The translations under genes and the position numbers were made by a program. Source: Sphingobium fuliginis (GTDB taxonomy: Bacteria; Pseudomonadota; Alphaproteobacteria; Sphingomonadales; Sphingomonadaceae). Taken from it: DNA of 64,000 bases. The number at the start of each line of letters is the position of its first letter. Position 1 is the stretch's first letter. Where the stretch lies: positions 1-64,000 of the forward strand of contig NZ_SEON01000006.1 of the NCBI RefSeq assembly GCF_004152845.1, read 5' to 3'. Positions 52,002 to 61,055 of this stretch are shown here, one piece after another. The notes beneath the pieces were generated by a model. That model did no database searches, was not told the origin of the DNA, and worked only from the letters and a program-made list of their open reading frames with translations.

Positions 52002-54947
52002 CTAGAAACGGAAACGAACGCCTGCCCGATACATGCGCCCGACGACATCGTAGAGCGCGGGATTGACGAAGAATGGCGACTTGGCCGGATCGCGATCGAA
52101 CAGGTTGTCGACCTTGAAATAGGCGGTCACCTGCGGCGTGACATTATAGGTGCCGCCAATGTCCATGTAGAAGGCGCCGGGCATGAAATTCTGGTCGATG
52201 GTCGGATGATTGTTGGTGGACGCAGGGCAGGTGCCCGGCTGGCAAACCACATATTGGTGGCCCAGCACGCCGTCGCTGAACCAGCGCTCCTGGATCATGA
52301 ACGAGAATTTCTCATTCTCGTAGCTCTGGATCGCCAGGAACTTCCAGTCGGGCGTGTTGCCGGTATTGACGCCCGCGCTGTCGACCGGGATCGTGCCGAT
52401 CAGGCCGGAGTCCGTCACGAACTTGCTGACATGCGTCGCAAGGCCGCGCAGGGTCAGGGTGCCCGGCAGGCCCAGAGGCTGCCGCCACTGGTAGCTCGCC
52501 TCTATGTCGAACCCGCTGGTATCGATCGACGCCAGGTTGAACGCCTGCACATTGATGAAGTTCGGCCCCTGCTGGTTGTTCAGGTTGAACGCGCTGCAGG
52601 TTTCGGGACGGACATTCTGGAAGCAAAGGTTGACGATGTCGCCCGCGCCCAGGCTGGAGATGACGTCCTTGATCTTGATCTTGTAATAATCGAACGAAAC
52701 GCTGAGGCCCGGCAGCCAGGACGCGCCGGAAAAGGCGATGCCCGCCGTCGTGTTGCGCGCCGTTTCCGGACGCAGGTTCGGGTTGCCGATGCTGTTCTGG
52801 ATCGCGAGCACATTGACGCCCCGGAACGGGTCGAAGAAATTGGGCAATGTCGTGGTGACCGGCGCGGCGAACAGTTCCGACAGGTTGGGCGCGCGGACGT
52901 CCTTGGACGTCACGCCGCGCAGGCGGAATCCTTCGATCGGGAGGTTCCATGTGCCGCCGACCTTCCATGCCCAGATGGTGCCGGACGTGCTGTAGTCGGT
53001 CACGCGCACTGCACCGTTGATGTTGGCGCGACCGAGCGCGTCGCTGTTGAGGACCGGCAGATCGGCCTCGAAAAAGGCTTCCTTCACGCCATAGGCGCCG
53101 CCGCCGCTCTTGTAATTGCCGGCATACCAGTTGTTGCCGCCGGGCAGCAGCGTGGGATCGAACGGATAGTCGGGTTCGCTCGGTTGGAAATTGGTGCCGA
53201 CGCCATAGGGATCGGCCTTCACGCGATAGAATTCGTGGCGATATTCGCCGCCGAAGGCGATCGACAGCGGTCCGGCCCACAGTTCCACCGGCGAACCGGA
53301 GATGTTGATGCTGATCACGTCCTGCGTCTGGCGGGTCCGCTGGCGGGGTCCGTTCTCCGGCATGATATAGGCGAGCGCAGCCGCCGACGGGTTGCCGCCG
53401 AAGATGTTGAGCGGCTGGCATCCGTTCGCCCGCGCCGCGGCGCTGGCGCACACCACCGCGCCGTTCAGCGTGGTTGCGTTGATCGCGTCGTTGAAGCGGT
53501 TGGTGAGCAGGATGTTCGACACATCGATGTCGGTATAGTTCGTGCCGCGCTCATAATAATTGTCGTACGACCATTCGGTGCCCAGGAAGTCGAACTGACC
53601 CTTGGCGCCGATCACCGCGCGATACTGGCGGCGGTCGGTGTTGACCTGCGTGTTGCCCAGCGCGGCGTTGCTGGTGCCATAGCCGAAGCTGGTGATGCCC
53701 GCCGTCGCGCAGGCCGCCTTGATCGACGCCGGCACGAACGGATTGGCGCACTGGATCGTCAGGCCCGGCTTGTTCATGCCGCCCACCGGCTGGTTCTGCG
53801 TCTTCACCTGGCCGAAGTTGAAGGTGAAGTAGAGTTCGTCATTATCGGCAAAGTCGAAGCCGAGGCGTGCATAAGTGTTGATGCGTTCGATGGACGACTG
53901 GAGCGAACGGCCCGCATCGACATTGCCCGACAGGTCTCCGCCAAGGCAGAAGCCGGGGAAGCAGCCGCGCACATTGGTCGTGCCGTCACGCGCGGGGACG
54001 CCGTTCGATCCATAGTTGAACTGGAACGGGTTGCCGTTCTGGTCGAACGCCGTGCCCTGCAGCGGGCCGGAGGTGATGAGGCCATATTTGGTGTAGTTAT
54101 AGGCCTGCGCATAATCGCGCAGCACATAGCGCGGCGATCCGTCATTGATGACGCCACGGTCGATCAGGCTGGTCTGTTTGAACCAGTCGCGGCCGCCGGC
54201 CAGGCCGATGCCCCAGTCGCCACCGCCCACGCCGTCTTCATTGGCATATTCGCCGCTGACGACCAGATGCGCGCGATCGTCCAGGAAGCTGGTGCCGGCC
54301 GCAAGCTGGACGAGCACCTGTTCATTGTCGTCATATTTGCTGATGCCGCCCTGGATATTGCCCTTCAGCCCCTTGAAGCGGGTGTCGGTGATGAAGTTGA
54401 CGACGCCGCCCACGGCGTCCGATCCGTAGGAGGCCGACGCACCGCCATTCACCACGTCGACGCGCTGGATCAGCAATTGCGGGAACAGGCTGACGTCGGG
54501 AACGCCGGTCACGTTCGCGCCGACAACCCGCTGGCCATCGATCAGCGTCAGGGTACGGATCGCGCCCACGCCGCGCAGCGAGAAGGAACTGAGGCCCTGC
54601 TGGCCGCTTGAGGTGCTGAAGGTGTTGACCGTGGTGCCGCTTGAGCCCTGAAGCGACGGCAACTGGGCAATGGTGGTGAAGATGTTGGGCTGCGCATTGG
54701 CCTGGATCGACGTTTCATCGATCACGGTCGTGGGCGTCGGCGCAGTATAGCCGCTGGCCTTGATGCGCGATCCGGTGACCACGATGTCCGAAGTGCTGGC
54801 GCGCTCTTCGCCATTCTGGGGCGCCGAAGCCTGGCTCGCCGCCTGTGCGAAAGCGGGCGCATGGACAAGGCCGATGCCGAGCGCGGCCATGCTTGCCATG
54901 GCGCAACCCGCGCGCATCAAACGGCGTTGAAACTGGAAATCCGACAT
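52002..54947 (-). CDS. TonB-dependent receptor of the xylan/arabinoxylan locus
   Basis: A 981-residue receptor with a signal peptide ending AFAQA, TonB box DIVVTGSRI, a plug with IQRVDVVNGGASASYGSDAVGGVVNFI, and a barrel ending in RAGVRFRF. It is a close paralogue of the receptor at 38434-41403, sharing even the stretch SSGQQGLSSFSLRG. The start ATG follows GGGGAGAGCAGG. It is divergent from the MFS-GH43 operon with a LacI-type palindrome between them. I infer uptake of xylo- or arabinoxylo-oligosaccharides from the GH43 neighbours; the ligand itself cannot be read from the sequence. Confidence 0.93.
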   Translation of the reverse strand: MSDFQFQRRLMRAGCAMASMAALGIGLVHAPAFAQAASQASAPQNGEERASTSDIVVTGSRIKASGYTAPTPTTVIDETSIQANAQPNIFTTIAQLPSLQGSSGTTVNTFSTSSGQQGLSSFSLRGVGAIRTLTLIDGQRVVGANVTGVPDVSLFPQLLIQRVDVVNGGASASYGSDAVGGVVNFITDTRFKGLKGNIQGGISKYDDNEQVLVQLAAGTSFLDDRAHLVVSGEYANEDGVGGGDWGIGLAGGRDWFKQTSLIDRGVINDGSPRYVLRDYAQAYNYTKYGLITSGPLQGTAFDQNGNPFQFNYGSNGVPARDGTTNVRGCFPGFCLGGDLSGNVDAGRSLQSSIERINTYARLGFDFADNDELYFTFNFGQVKTQNQPVGGMNKPGLTIQCANPFVPASIKAACATAGITSFGYGTSNAALGNTQVNTDRRQYRAVIGAKGQFDFLGTEWSYDNYYERGTNYTDIDVSNILLTNRFNDAINATTLNGAVVCASAAARANGCQPLNIFGGNPSAAALAYIMPENGPRQRTRQTQDVISINISGSPVELWAGPLSIAFGGEYRHEFYRVKADPYGVGTNFQPSEPDYPFDPTLLPGGNNWYAGNYKSGGGAYGVKEAFFEADLPVLNSDALGRANINGAVRVTDYSTSGTIWAWKVGGTWNLPIEGFRLRGVTSKDVRAPNLSELFAAPVTTTLPNFFDPFRGVNVLAIQNSIGNPNLRPETARNTTAGIAFSGASWLPGLSVSFDYYKIKIKDVISSLGAGDIVNLCFQNVRPETCSAFNLNNQQGPNFINVQAFNLASIDTSGFDIEASYQWRQPLGLPGTLTLRGLATHVSKFVTDSGLIGTIPVDSAGVNTGNTPDWKFLAIQSYENEKFSFMIQERWFSDGVLGHQYVVCQPGTCPASTNNHPTIDQNFMPGAFYMDIGGTYNVTPQVTAYFKVDNLFDRDPAKSPFFVNPALYDVVGRMYRAGVRFRF

Positions 54948-55051
54948 CCTGCTCTCCCCAATAAAATGATGCTTTGCATCTGAATGCGGGGCTGTCGCCC
55001 CGGCCGCGCGCCTTCACCGTCAAACGATAACAAGGAATCGACTGATTTTTA

Positions 55052-55063
55052 GTTAGCGCTAAC
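55052..55063. promoter_or_regulatory. LacI-type operator in the TonB/MFS divergent promoter
   Basis: GTTAGCGCTAAC, a perfect 12-bp palindrome with the AGCGCT centre. It is about 105 bases upstream of the TonB receptor and 176 bases upstream of the MFS start. It is the best-formed of the three related sites and probably the main target of the LacI protein at 58075-59118. Confidence 0.78.
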
Positions 55064-55089
55064 AATGCCTATTGATTGGAGGAGGATTA

Positions 55090-55245
55090 TTGTCAATACT
55101 CATACAAGATTATCGGGAGGGGATGTTGCTTTCGAACCACAAATGCCGCCGCCATGCCAAGTCCGTGGAGGACGGCGGCCCGGCTCCCATCGCCCGAAAA
55201 CCCAGGCGATTTCGCGGCTCGCGCTGGGGCAGGCCGCCATGTTGA
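55090..55245 (+). CDS. Possible leader ORF overlapping the MFS start
   Basis: A 51-codon frame begins at TTG 55090, four bases after a strong GGAGGAGG site (55078-55085). An ATG at 55123 is in the same frame and has its own GGGAGGGG. It ends at TGA 55243-55245, seven bases inside the MFS gene, whose own ribosome binding site is weaker. It could be a translated leader that couples to the transporter, or just leader RNA with a strong purine run. The peptide is basic and resembles nothing I know. Confidence 0.25.
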   Translation: MSILIQDYREGMLLSNHKCRRHAKSVEDGGPAPIARKPRRFRGSRWGRPPC

Positions 55246-56483
55246 CGCTGGTCGGCAAGTTCCGCTGGACGATCATCGGCCTGTTTGTGGGCGCGATGGT
55301 CATCAATTATCTGTCGCGTTCCGTGCTGGGCGTTGCCGCGCCCGTGATCCTTGCCGAACAGAAGATCAGCAACGTCGAATATGGCTGGATAACCGGCGCC
55401 TTCCAACTGGGCGTGATGCTCCAGCCGGCGGCCGGCTATTTCCTCGACAGCGTAGGGCTGCGCATTGGCTTCGCCATATGCGTCGCGGTCTGGTCGCTGG
55501 TCACCATGGCGCATGGCCTTGTGAATGGCTGGTTCGGATTCGCCGCGCTGCGCGGGCTGCTCGGCCTGGCGGAAGGATCGGCCCAGCCCGCCGGCCAGAA
55601 GCTGGTGGCGGAATGGTTCCCCTCCAGGGAACGCGGCATCGCGGGCGGCATCTACAATATCGGCGCTTCCTTCGGCGCGGTCTTCGCCCCGCCGCTCGTC
55701 GCCTGGGCCGTCATGGTGCATAGCTGGCGGCTGGCCTTCGTCGTGGCGGGGGGCATAGGCCTCATCTGGTCGGTCCTCTGGTTCCTCCATTACAACAGCC
55801 CGATGCGGCACCGGCGGCTGAGTCAAGCGGAGCGCGACTATATCCTGAACAACCAGGAACAGCGCCTGGCCGCTCGCGCCGAAAAACCCGCTGTGCTCGC
55901 CCTTGCGCGGCGGCGCGACCTTTGGGGCATAGCGCTTCCCCGCCTGCTGGCCGATCCGGTCTGGGGCATGCTGTCCTTCTGGATGCCGCTCTACCTCGCG
56001 CGCGTGCGCGGCTTCGATCTTGGGCAAATCGCGCTGTTCGCCTGGCTGCCCTTCCTGGCCGCCGACCTTGGATGCCTGTTCGGCCCGGCCGTCGTCGCCT
56101 TCCTCCAGCGCAGGGGGATCGACCTTGTCGATGCGCGGCGCTGGGCCTTCACGCTTGGCGCCCTGTTGATGACCGGCATGGCCTTTGTCGGCTTTGCCAC
56201 CAATCCCTATGCGGCGATCGCCCTGCTCTGCCTCGGCGGCTTCGCCCATCAGACCCTGTCGGTGACGGTCATCACCCTGGCGTCCGACCTGTTCGCCAGG
56301 AATGAGGTGGCGACCGCCGCCGGCATGGCGGGCCTGGCCGGGAATCTGGGGGTGCTGGTCTTTTCCCTTTCCCTTGGGCAGATGGTCGACCGGGTCGGCT
56401 ATGAGCCCTTTTTCATCCTGCTCGGCGTGCTCGACCTGGTCGGCGCCGTCATTTTGTGGACGCTGGTGCGCAAGCCTCGATGA
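55239..56483 (+). CDS. MFS transporter, hexuronate/ACS (ExuT-like) type
   Basis: A 414-residue transporter with about 12 membrane segments of the anion:cation symporter group. It starts with WTIIGLFVGAMVINYLSRSVLGVAAPVI, and carries the family segment FGFAALRGLLGLAEGSAQPAGQKLVAEWFPSRERG. Family members carry sugar acids such as glucuronate or galacturonate. Here it may import glucuronate-bearing or neutral xylan products. ATG 55239 gives the normal family N-terminus; the frame is open to 55065. It overlaps the GH43 gene in ATGA. Confidence 0.87.
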   Translation: MLTLVGKFRWTIIGLFVGAMVINYLSRSVLGVAAPVILAEQKISNVEYGWITGAFQLGVMLQPAAGYFLDSVGLRIGFAICVAVWSLVTMAHGLVNGWFGFAALRGLLGLAEGSAQPAGQKLVAEWFPSRERGIAGGIYNIGASFGAVFAPPLVAWAVMVHSWRLAFVVAGGIGLIWSVLWFLHYNSPMRHRRLSQAERDYILNNQEQRLAARAEKPAVLALARRRDLWGIALPRLLADPVWGMLSFWMPLYLARVRGFDLGQIALFAWLPFLAADLGCLFGPAVVAFLQRRGIDLVDARRWAFTLGALLMTGMAFVGFATNPYAAIALLCLGGFAHQTLSVTVITLASDLFARNEVATAAGMAGLAGNLGVLVFSLSLGQMVDRVGYEPFFILLGVLDLVGAVILWTLVRKPR

Positions 56484-58111
56484 CAAACATTTCCAACCCC
56501 ATTTTGCGGGGCTTCAATCCTGATCCGTCGATCGTGCGCGTGGGCGACGATTTCTACATCGCGACATCCACCTTCGAATGGTATCCGGGCGTGCAGATCC
56601 ACCACAGCCGCGACCTGGTGAACTGGCGGCTCGTCGCCCGCCCGCTCGACCGCGCGGGGCAGCTCGACATGCGCGGCGATCCCGACGGCTGCGGCGTATG
56701 GGCCCCGGACCTCAGCCATGCGGACGGCCGCTTCTGGCTGGTCTTCACGGACGTCAAGCGTTACGGCGCCACCACCGTTCAGGGGGCGAAGGGCATGTCG
56801 TTGCGCGACTTCCCCAATTATGTCGTCACCTGCGAAACGGTCGACGGCATATGGTCGGACGCGGTGCACCTCAACAGCAGCGGTTTCGACCCGGCGCTAT
56901 TCCATGACGATGACGGGCGCAGCTGGATGCTCAACATGCTGTGGGACCACCGGCCCGGCCATGGCCGGTTCGCCGGCATACAGGCGCAGGAACTGGACCG
57001 CGCGACGCTGAAGCTGGTCGGCGAACCGACGCTGATCTTCAAGGGCACGGAGCGCGGCTTTACCGAAGGGCCGCATCTCTACAAGCGTGGCGGCTTCTAT
57101 CATCTGCTGGTCGCCGAAGGGGGCACGGGCTGGGATCATGCCGTCGTCATGGCGCGCGCGCCCGACCTGCTCGGCCCCTATGAAGTGCATCCGGATGGAG
57201 CCATATTGACCAGCGCAGGCCGCAAGGACGCGCCCATCGCCCGCGCCGGCCACGGCGATCTGGTGGAACTGGCGGATGGCAGCACCTGGCTGGCCTATCT
57301 GTGCGGCCGTCCCCTGCCGGGGCGCGAACGCTGCATCATGGGGCGCGAAACCGCGATACAACCGATGCTGTGGGGCGAGGATGGCTGGCTGCGCACCGTC
57401 AACGGGGACGCGCGGCCCGACCGGACGCCGCCTGCGCCGGACCTGCCGCCCGCCCCATGGGACATCGAACGCTGGGACGGGCGCTTCGACCTTCCCCAAC
57501 TGCCACGGGACCTGCAATGGCTGCGCAGCCCCGCCCCGGAACGGCTGTTCAGCCTGACGGCCCGGCCCAGCTTCCTGCGTCTTTACGGGCGTGAAACGGT
57601 CGGCAGCCTGTTCGAGCAGGCGCTGGTGGCGCGGCGGCAGACCGCCTTCCGCTTCACCGCGACGACCTCGCTCTCCTTCGAGCCCCGCAGCTTCCAGCAG
57701 GCGGCGGGCCTCATCTATTATTATAACAGCACCAAATTCTATTATCTATGCGTCAGCGCCGAGGAAGGCCGGCGGCAGCTCCAGATCCTCTCCGCTTCGC
57801 CCGAAAATCCGGAGGGCAACAGATTCGACATCGTCGCCGACCGGCTGCCCGACGGCGCGATCGATCTGCGCGCCGCCGTGGATGGCGACCGGCTGCGCTT
57901 CGCCTGGCGGGCCGATGGGGAAGACTGGCATATCCTTCCGGATGTCCACGACGCCAGCATCCTGTCGGACGAAGTCACCCACCCCGGCCTCCCCAACTTC
58001 ACCGGCGCCTTCATCGGCATGGCCTGCCAGGACCTGTCGGGCCAGGCCCATCCGGCGGATTTCGCCAGTTTCGTCTATGTGGAGGAAGAGCTCGGCGCTC
58101 CGATGGACTGA
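56480..58111 (+). CDS. Intracellular GH43 beta-xylosidase/arabinofuranosidase
   Basis: A 543-residue enzyme without a signal peptide, so cytoplasmic. The five-bladed GH43 propeller carries the expected Asp base D15 (FNPDPSI), the Asp modulator D137 (GFDPALF) and the Glu acid E196 (FTEGPHLY). The C-terminal 200 residues form a beta-sandwich (LIYYYNSTKFYYLCVS) as in XynB-type xylosidases. It would release xylose or arabinose from short oligosaccharides brought in by the coupled MFS transporter. Its start overlaps the MFS stop (ATGA), and its last 37 bases overlap the convergent LacI gene. Confidence 0.93.
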   Translation: MTNISNPILRGFNPDPSIVRVGDDFYIATSTFEWYPGVQIHHSRDLVNWRLVARPLDRAGQLDMRGDPDGCGVWAPDLSHADGRFWLVFTDVKRYGATTVQGAKGMSLRDFPNYVVTCETVDGIWSDAVHLNSSGFDPALFHDDDGRSWMLNMLWDHRPGHGRFAGIQAQELDRATLKLVGEPTLIFKGTERGFTEGPHLYKRGGFYHLLVAEGGTGWDHAVVMARAPDLLGPYEVHPDGAILTSAGRKDAPIARAGHGDLVELADGSTWLAYLCGRPLPGRERCIMGRETAIQPMLWGEDGWLRTVNGDARPDRTPPAPDLPPAPWDIERWDGRFDLPQLPRDLQWLRSPAPERLFSLTARPSFLRLYGRETVGSLFEQALVARRQTAFRFTATTSLSFEPRSFQQAAGLIYYYNSTKFYYLCVSAEEGRRQLQILSASPENPEGNRFDIVADRLPDGAIDLRAAVDGDRLRFAWRADGEDWHILPDVHDASILSDEVTHPGLPNFTGAFIGMACQDLSGQAHPADFASFVYVEEELGAPMD

Positions 58112-59118
58112 CGCTGCACGATCCGATGCTCCAGAATCCTCTCGCGGGGAACGCGGGAACGGCGGGCGCCCGCCGCGATCTGAGCCACCAGCAGGTTAAG
58201 GGCCTCCGCCGCCAGATCCCGCACCGGCTGGTGCACGGTCGTCAGCGGCGGCCACAGCGTCTGGGCGGCTGTGGTATCGTCAAACCCCACGACGGTCAGT
58301 TCCGCCGGAACGTCCAGATGGCGCCGGTGCGCCACGGACACGACGGCCGCCGCCATGTCGTCATTGCTCGCGAAGATCGCCGTGGGCGGACTGGCCGCGC
58401 CCAGCAACTGCTCGGCAGCGGCGAGGCCGGACATATAGGTGAAATCGCCCTGCGCGACCTGCACCTCCACCCCGCCCCGTTCCCGGACAGCGGCGTAGAA
58501 GCCAGCCATGCGTTCGGCGCTTGCCGCCTGATCGGGATTGCCAAGGATGAACCCCAGTCGGCGATGCCCCATGTCCAGCAGCAACCCGGTCATCTGATAG
58601 GCCGCGGCCCGATCGTCGATGCGCACGCAAATCGTATCGGGGGACTGATATGCGCCCACCGCCGCCATGACGCAGCCCCTGGCCCGCAGGACGCGAAGCA
58701 CATCCGGCGCTTCGCCCAGCGGCGGAGCGAGCAGCACGCCGCTGATCCCCGATTCGATCCAGTCTTCCAGCGCGGCGGCGGACGGAGCGCGCCCCCCTTC
58801 CCCCTTCAGCAGCACGAGCCGCGCGCTGCAGGCGGACGCTTCCTCGAACACCCCTGTCAGAAATTCGCTCATGAACGCGGCGCTGGGATTGGAATAGATC
58901 ACGCCGATGCGCAGTTCGCTGGACGTCACCAGGCTGCGGGCCGCGACGTTCGGCGTGTAAGCCAACGCCTTGATCGCCTCCTCCACCACCGCGCGCGCCT
59001 GTGCGCTCACGCCCGCGCGCCCATTGATGACGCGCGACACCGTCATGGACGACACGCCCGCCCGCGCCGCCACATCGACGATCGTCGCCCCGCGCGCCGG
59101 ACGCTCCGGTTTCGCCAT
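58075..59118 (-). CDS. LacI-family transcriptional regulator of the xylan locus
   Basis: A 347-residue LacI-type regulator. The helix-turn-helix (residues 10-58) has ATIVDVAARAGVSSMTVSRVINGRAGVS, the hinge YTPNVAARSL follows, and then the sugar-binding domain with FASNDDMAAAVVSVA and TVVGFDDTT. ATG 59118 is preferred; GTG 59124 is in frame. It lies between the intracellular GH43 and the secreted esterase-GH43 operon. I infer that it binds the AGCGCT palindromes at 51718, 55052 and 62072, with xylose or a xylo-oligosaccharide as inducer. No such palindrome lies in its own upstream region. Confidence 0.93.
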   Translation of the reverse strand: MAKPERPARGATIVDVAARAGVSSMTVSRVINGRAGVSAQARAVVEEAIKALAYTPNVAARSLVTSSELRIGVIYSNPSAAFMSEFLTGVFEEASACSARLVLLKGEGGRAPSAAALEDWIESGISGVLLAPPLGEAPDVLRVLRARGCVMAAVGAYQSPDTICVRIDDRAAAYQMTGLLLDMGHRRLGFILGNPDQAASAERMAGFYAAVRERGGVEVQVAQGDFTYMSGLAAAEQLLGAASPPTAIFASNDDMAAAVVSVAHRRHLDVPAELTVVGFDDTTAAQTLWPPLTTVHQPVRDLAAEALNLLVAQIAAGARRSRVPRERILEHRIVQRQSIGAPSSSST

Positions 59119-59218
59119 GCCCACCCCATGTCTTCGACAAACCCAAAACGGTGATCTAAGCCAAGGATCGCCTGCGGCAAAGGGGCAAAGAGGACATGGA
59201 TCGGCGGAGATGCCGGAG

Positions 59219-59241
59219 CCCGGCGAGAGGCGTTCGCCGGG
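59219..59241. repeat. Hairpin in the LacI/esterase divergent region
   Basis: CCCGGCGA at 59219-59226 pairs exactly with TCGCCGGG at 59234-59241 around a 7-base loop. It lies between the divergent LacI and esterase genes, so it is not at a transcript end. It may be a regulator site or a leader structure of the LacI transcript. Confidence 0.4.
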
Positions 59242-59286
59242 TCATCCCCCGGCGGGCGACGGCGCATAAAATATTTGTGTGAGTTA

Positions 59287-59314
59287 TTGACCAGCCCTCT
59301 GGATCGTATAGGAT
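59287..59314 (+). promoter_or_regulatory. Candidate promoter of the esterase-GH43 operon
   Basis: TTGACC at 59287-59292 and TAGGAT at 59309-59314 are separated by 16 bases, and lie 55 bases upstream of the esterase start. They resemble a sigma-70-type promoter with a good -35 and an imperfect -10 box. It is the only reasonable pair I see in this gap. Confidence 0.4.
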
Positions 59315-59368
59315 TTTAGCGCCGGTCGATCCTGGACGCCGGCATCATAATCGACAAGGGGATGCTGG

Positions 59369-61033
59369 ATGACCGAGCGGGCCATGCTTTTCGATCGACG
59401 TCAGGCGCTGTTGGCGTCGTCCCTGGGCAGTGCGGCGGCGCTGCTGGGTGGCGAAGCAGCGGCCGCTCCGCGCTCGACCGCCATTTCGGGCGGTGCGGGA
59501 ACCTGCACCACGCCGCGCAACGCCATTGCGAGGACGCGCTATGGCCCGGTGCGCGGCTATGTCGCCGGGGACGTCTTCACCTTCAAGGGCATACCCTATG
59601 GCGACGATACGGGGGGAGAGAACCGCTGGCTTCCCGCCAGGCCCCCCAAGCCCTGGGCCGATCCCTATCCCGCGCTCGCCTATGGGGCGAACTGCCCGCA
59701 GACGCTGCACAGTTTTCGCGCGAAGGAACACACCTTCCTCCAGCAATGGACCGACGGCTTCCTTGGCGAGGACATGCTGAAGCTCAACATATGGACGCCC
59801 TCGCTATCGGGCAATCGCCCTGTCATGGTCTATTTCCACGGCGGCGGCTTCGCCTTCGGCTCCTCCTACGAACTCGCCTCTCACGACGGCGCGCAGATGG
59901 CGCGGCATCATGACGTGGTGCAGGTGTCGATCAACCACCGCCTCAACGTGCTGGGCTTTCTGGACCTGACCGAGGTGGGCGGCGCGCCCTATGAGGAATC
60001 GGTCAATGTCAGCATGACCGACTGCATCGCGGCGCTACGCTGGGTGCAGGAAAATATCGCGGCCTTCGGCGGCAATCCGGACCGGATCATGATCTATGGC
60101 CAGTCGGGCGGCGCATCCAAGGTGACGACGCTGATGGGCATGCCGTCGGGCAAGGGTCTCATCCATCGCGCGGCGGCGCAATCGGGCGGCGGCGGCAATA
60201 TTCCGACGCTGGAGCAATCGCGCGATTTCTCGCGCCGGGTCGTCAAGGAACTGGGTATCGGCGCGCGGGACATCGGCGCGCTGCAAAGGATGGACTGGGC
60301 GACGCTTTTCGCCGCGGGCAACAAGGTGGCCGAGCAGGTCAACGGCCCGCGCGGGGTGGGCGGCCCCTCCACCACTCCGCGCGTGGGCTGGAATCCGACA
60401 ATGGACGGCCGGGTCATCACGGTGCGGTCCTTCTTCGACGTGGCGCCCGATGTTTCCCGCGACGTGCCGATGCTGATCGGCAACACCAGCGAAGAGGGAA
60501 TGCGGTTCGGCCAGAATCCCGGCGAGGCGGAATGGCGCGCCGACCTCAACCAACGCTATGGCGCACGGAAGGCGGACGCGCTTATCGCCCAGATGAAGCG
60601 GGACCACCCCGAAAAGGCGATCCGCACCCTCTCCTACGGCGTGGACTCCCTGGGCTACCGCAATCGCATCCAGACCATGGTTGGCCTGCGCGACAAGCAG
60701 CCGGGCGCCGCGCCGATGTACCAATATCTCTTCCAGTGGCAGTCGCCCCAGCTGGACGGAGTCGCTGGCGCATGGCACACCGCCGACCTCGCCTTCGTGT
60801 TCGACAATACAGCGCTGTGCGATCAGGGCACCGGCAATACGCCCGAAGCGCGGAAGCTGGCCCGCACCATGGCGACGGCCTGGGCCAATTTCGCCCGCAC
60901 CGGCAATCCCAGCCAGCCGGGCCTGAACTGGACGCCGACCGACGCGACGCGGTGCGCGACCATGGTCTTCGACAATCAATGCCGCATGGTCGACGATCCG
61001 CAGGGCGCGGCGCGCCGCATTATCCTGAGCTGA
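59369..61033 (+). CDS. Exported type-B carboxylesterase
   Basis: A 554-residue carboxylesterase family enzyme. DRRQALLASSLG near the N-terminus is a Tat-like signal. The oxyanion hole is HGGG at 157-160, the nucleophile is S246 in GQSGGA, and GAWHTADLAF carries the likely catalytic His. EDMLKLNIWTP and SEEGM(R)FG are usual family blocks. It is followed at 22 bases by a secreted GH43, so it probably removes acetyl, feruloyl or similar esters from xylan side groups in the periplasm or outside. The specific ester is not determined. AAGGGGAT lies upstream of the ATG. Confidence 0.9.
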   Translation: MTERAMLFDRRQALLASSLGSAAALLGGEAAAAPRSTAISGGAGTCTTPRNAIARTRYGPVRGYVAGDVFTFKGIPYGDDTGGENRWLPARPPKPWADPYPALAYGANCPQTLHSFRAKEHTFLQQWTDGFLGEDMLKLNIWTPSLSGNRPVMVYFHGGGFAFGSSYELASHDGAQMARHHDVVQVSINHRLNVLGFLDLTEVGGAPYEESVNVSMTDCIAALRWVQENIAAFGGNPDRIMIYGQSGGASKVTTLMGMPSGKGLIHRAAAQSGGGGNIPTLEQSRDFSRRVVKELGIGARDIGALQRMDWATLFAAGNKVAEQVNGPRGVGGPSTTPRVGWNPTMDGRVITVRSFFDVAPDVSRDVPMLIGNTSEEGMRFGQNPGEAEWRADLNQRYGARKADALIAQMKRDHPEKAIRTLSYGVDSLGYRNRIQTMVGLRDKQPGAAPMYQYLFQWQSPQLDGVAGAWHTADLAFVFDNTALCDQGTGNTPEARKLARTMATAWANFARTGNPSQPGLNWTPTDATRCATMVFDNQCRMVDDPQGAARRIILS

Positions 61034-61055
61034 ACATCAAAAGGACTGTCCATCC

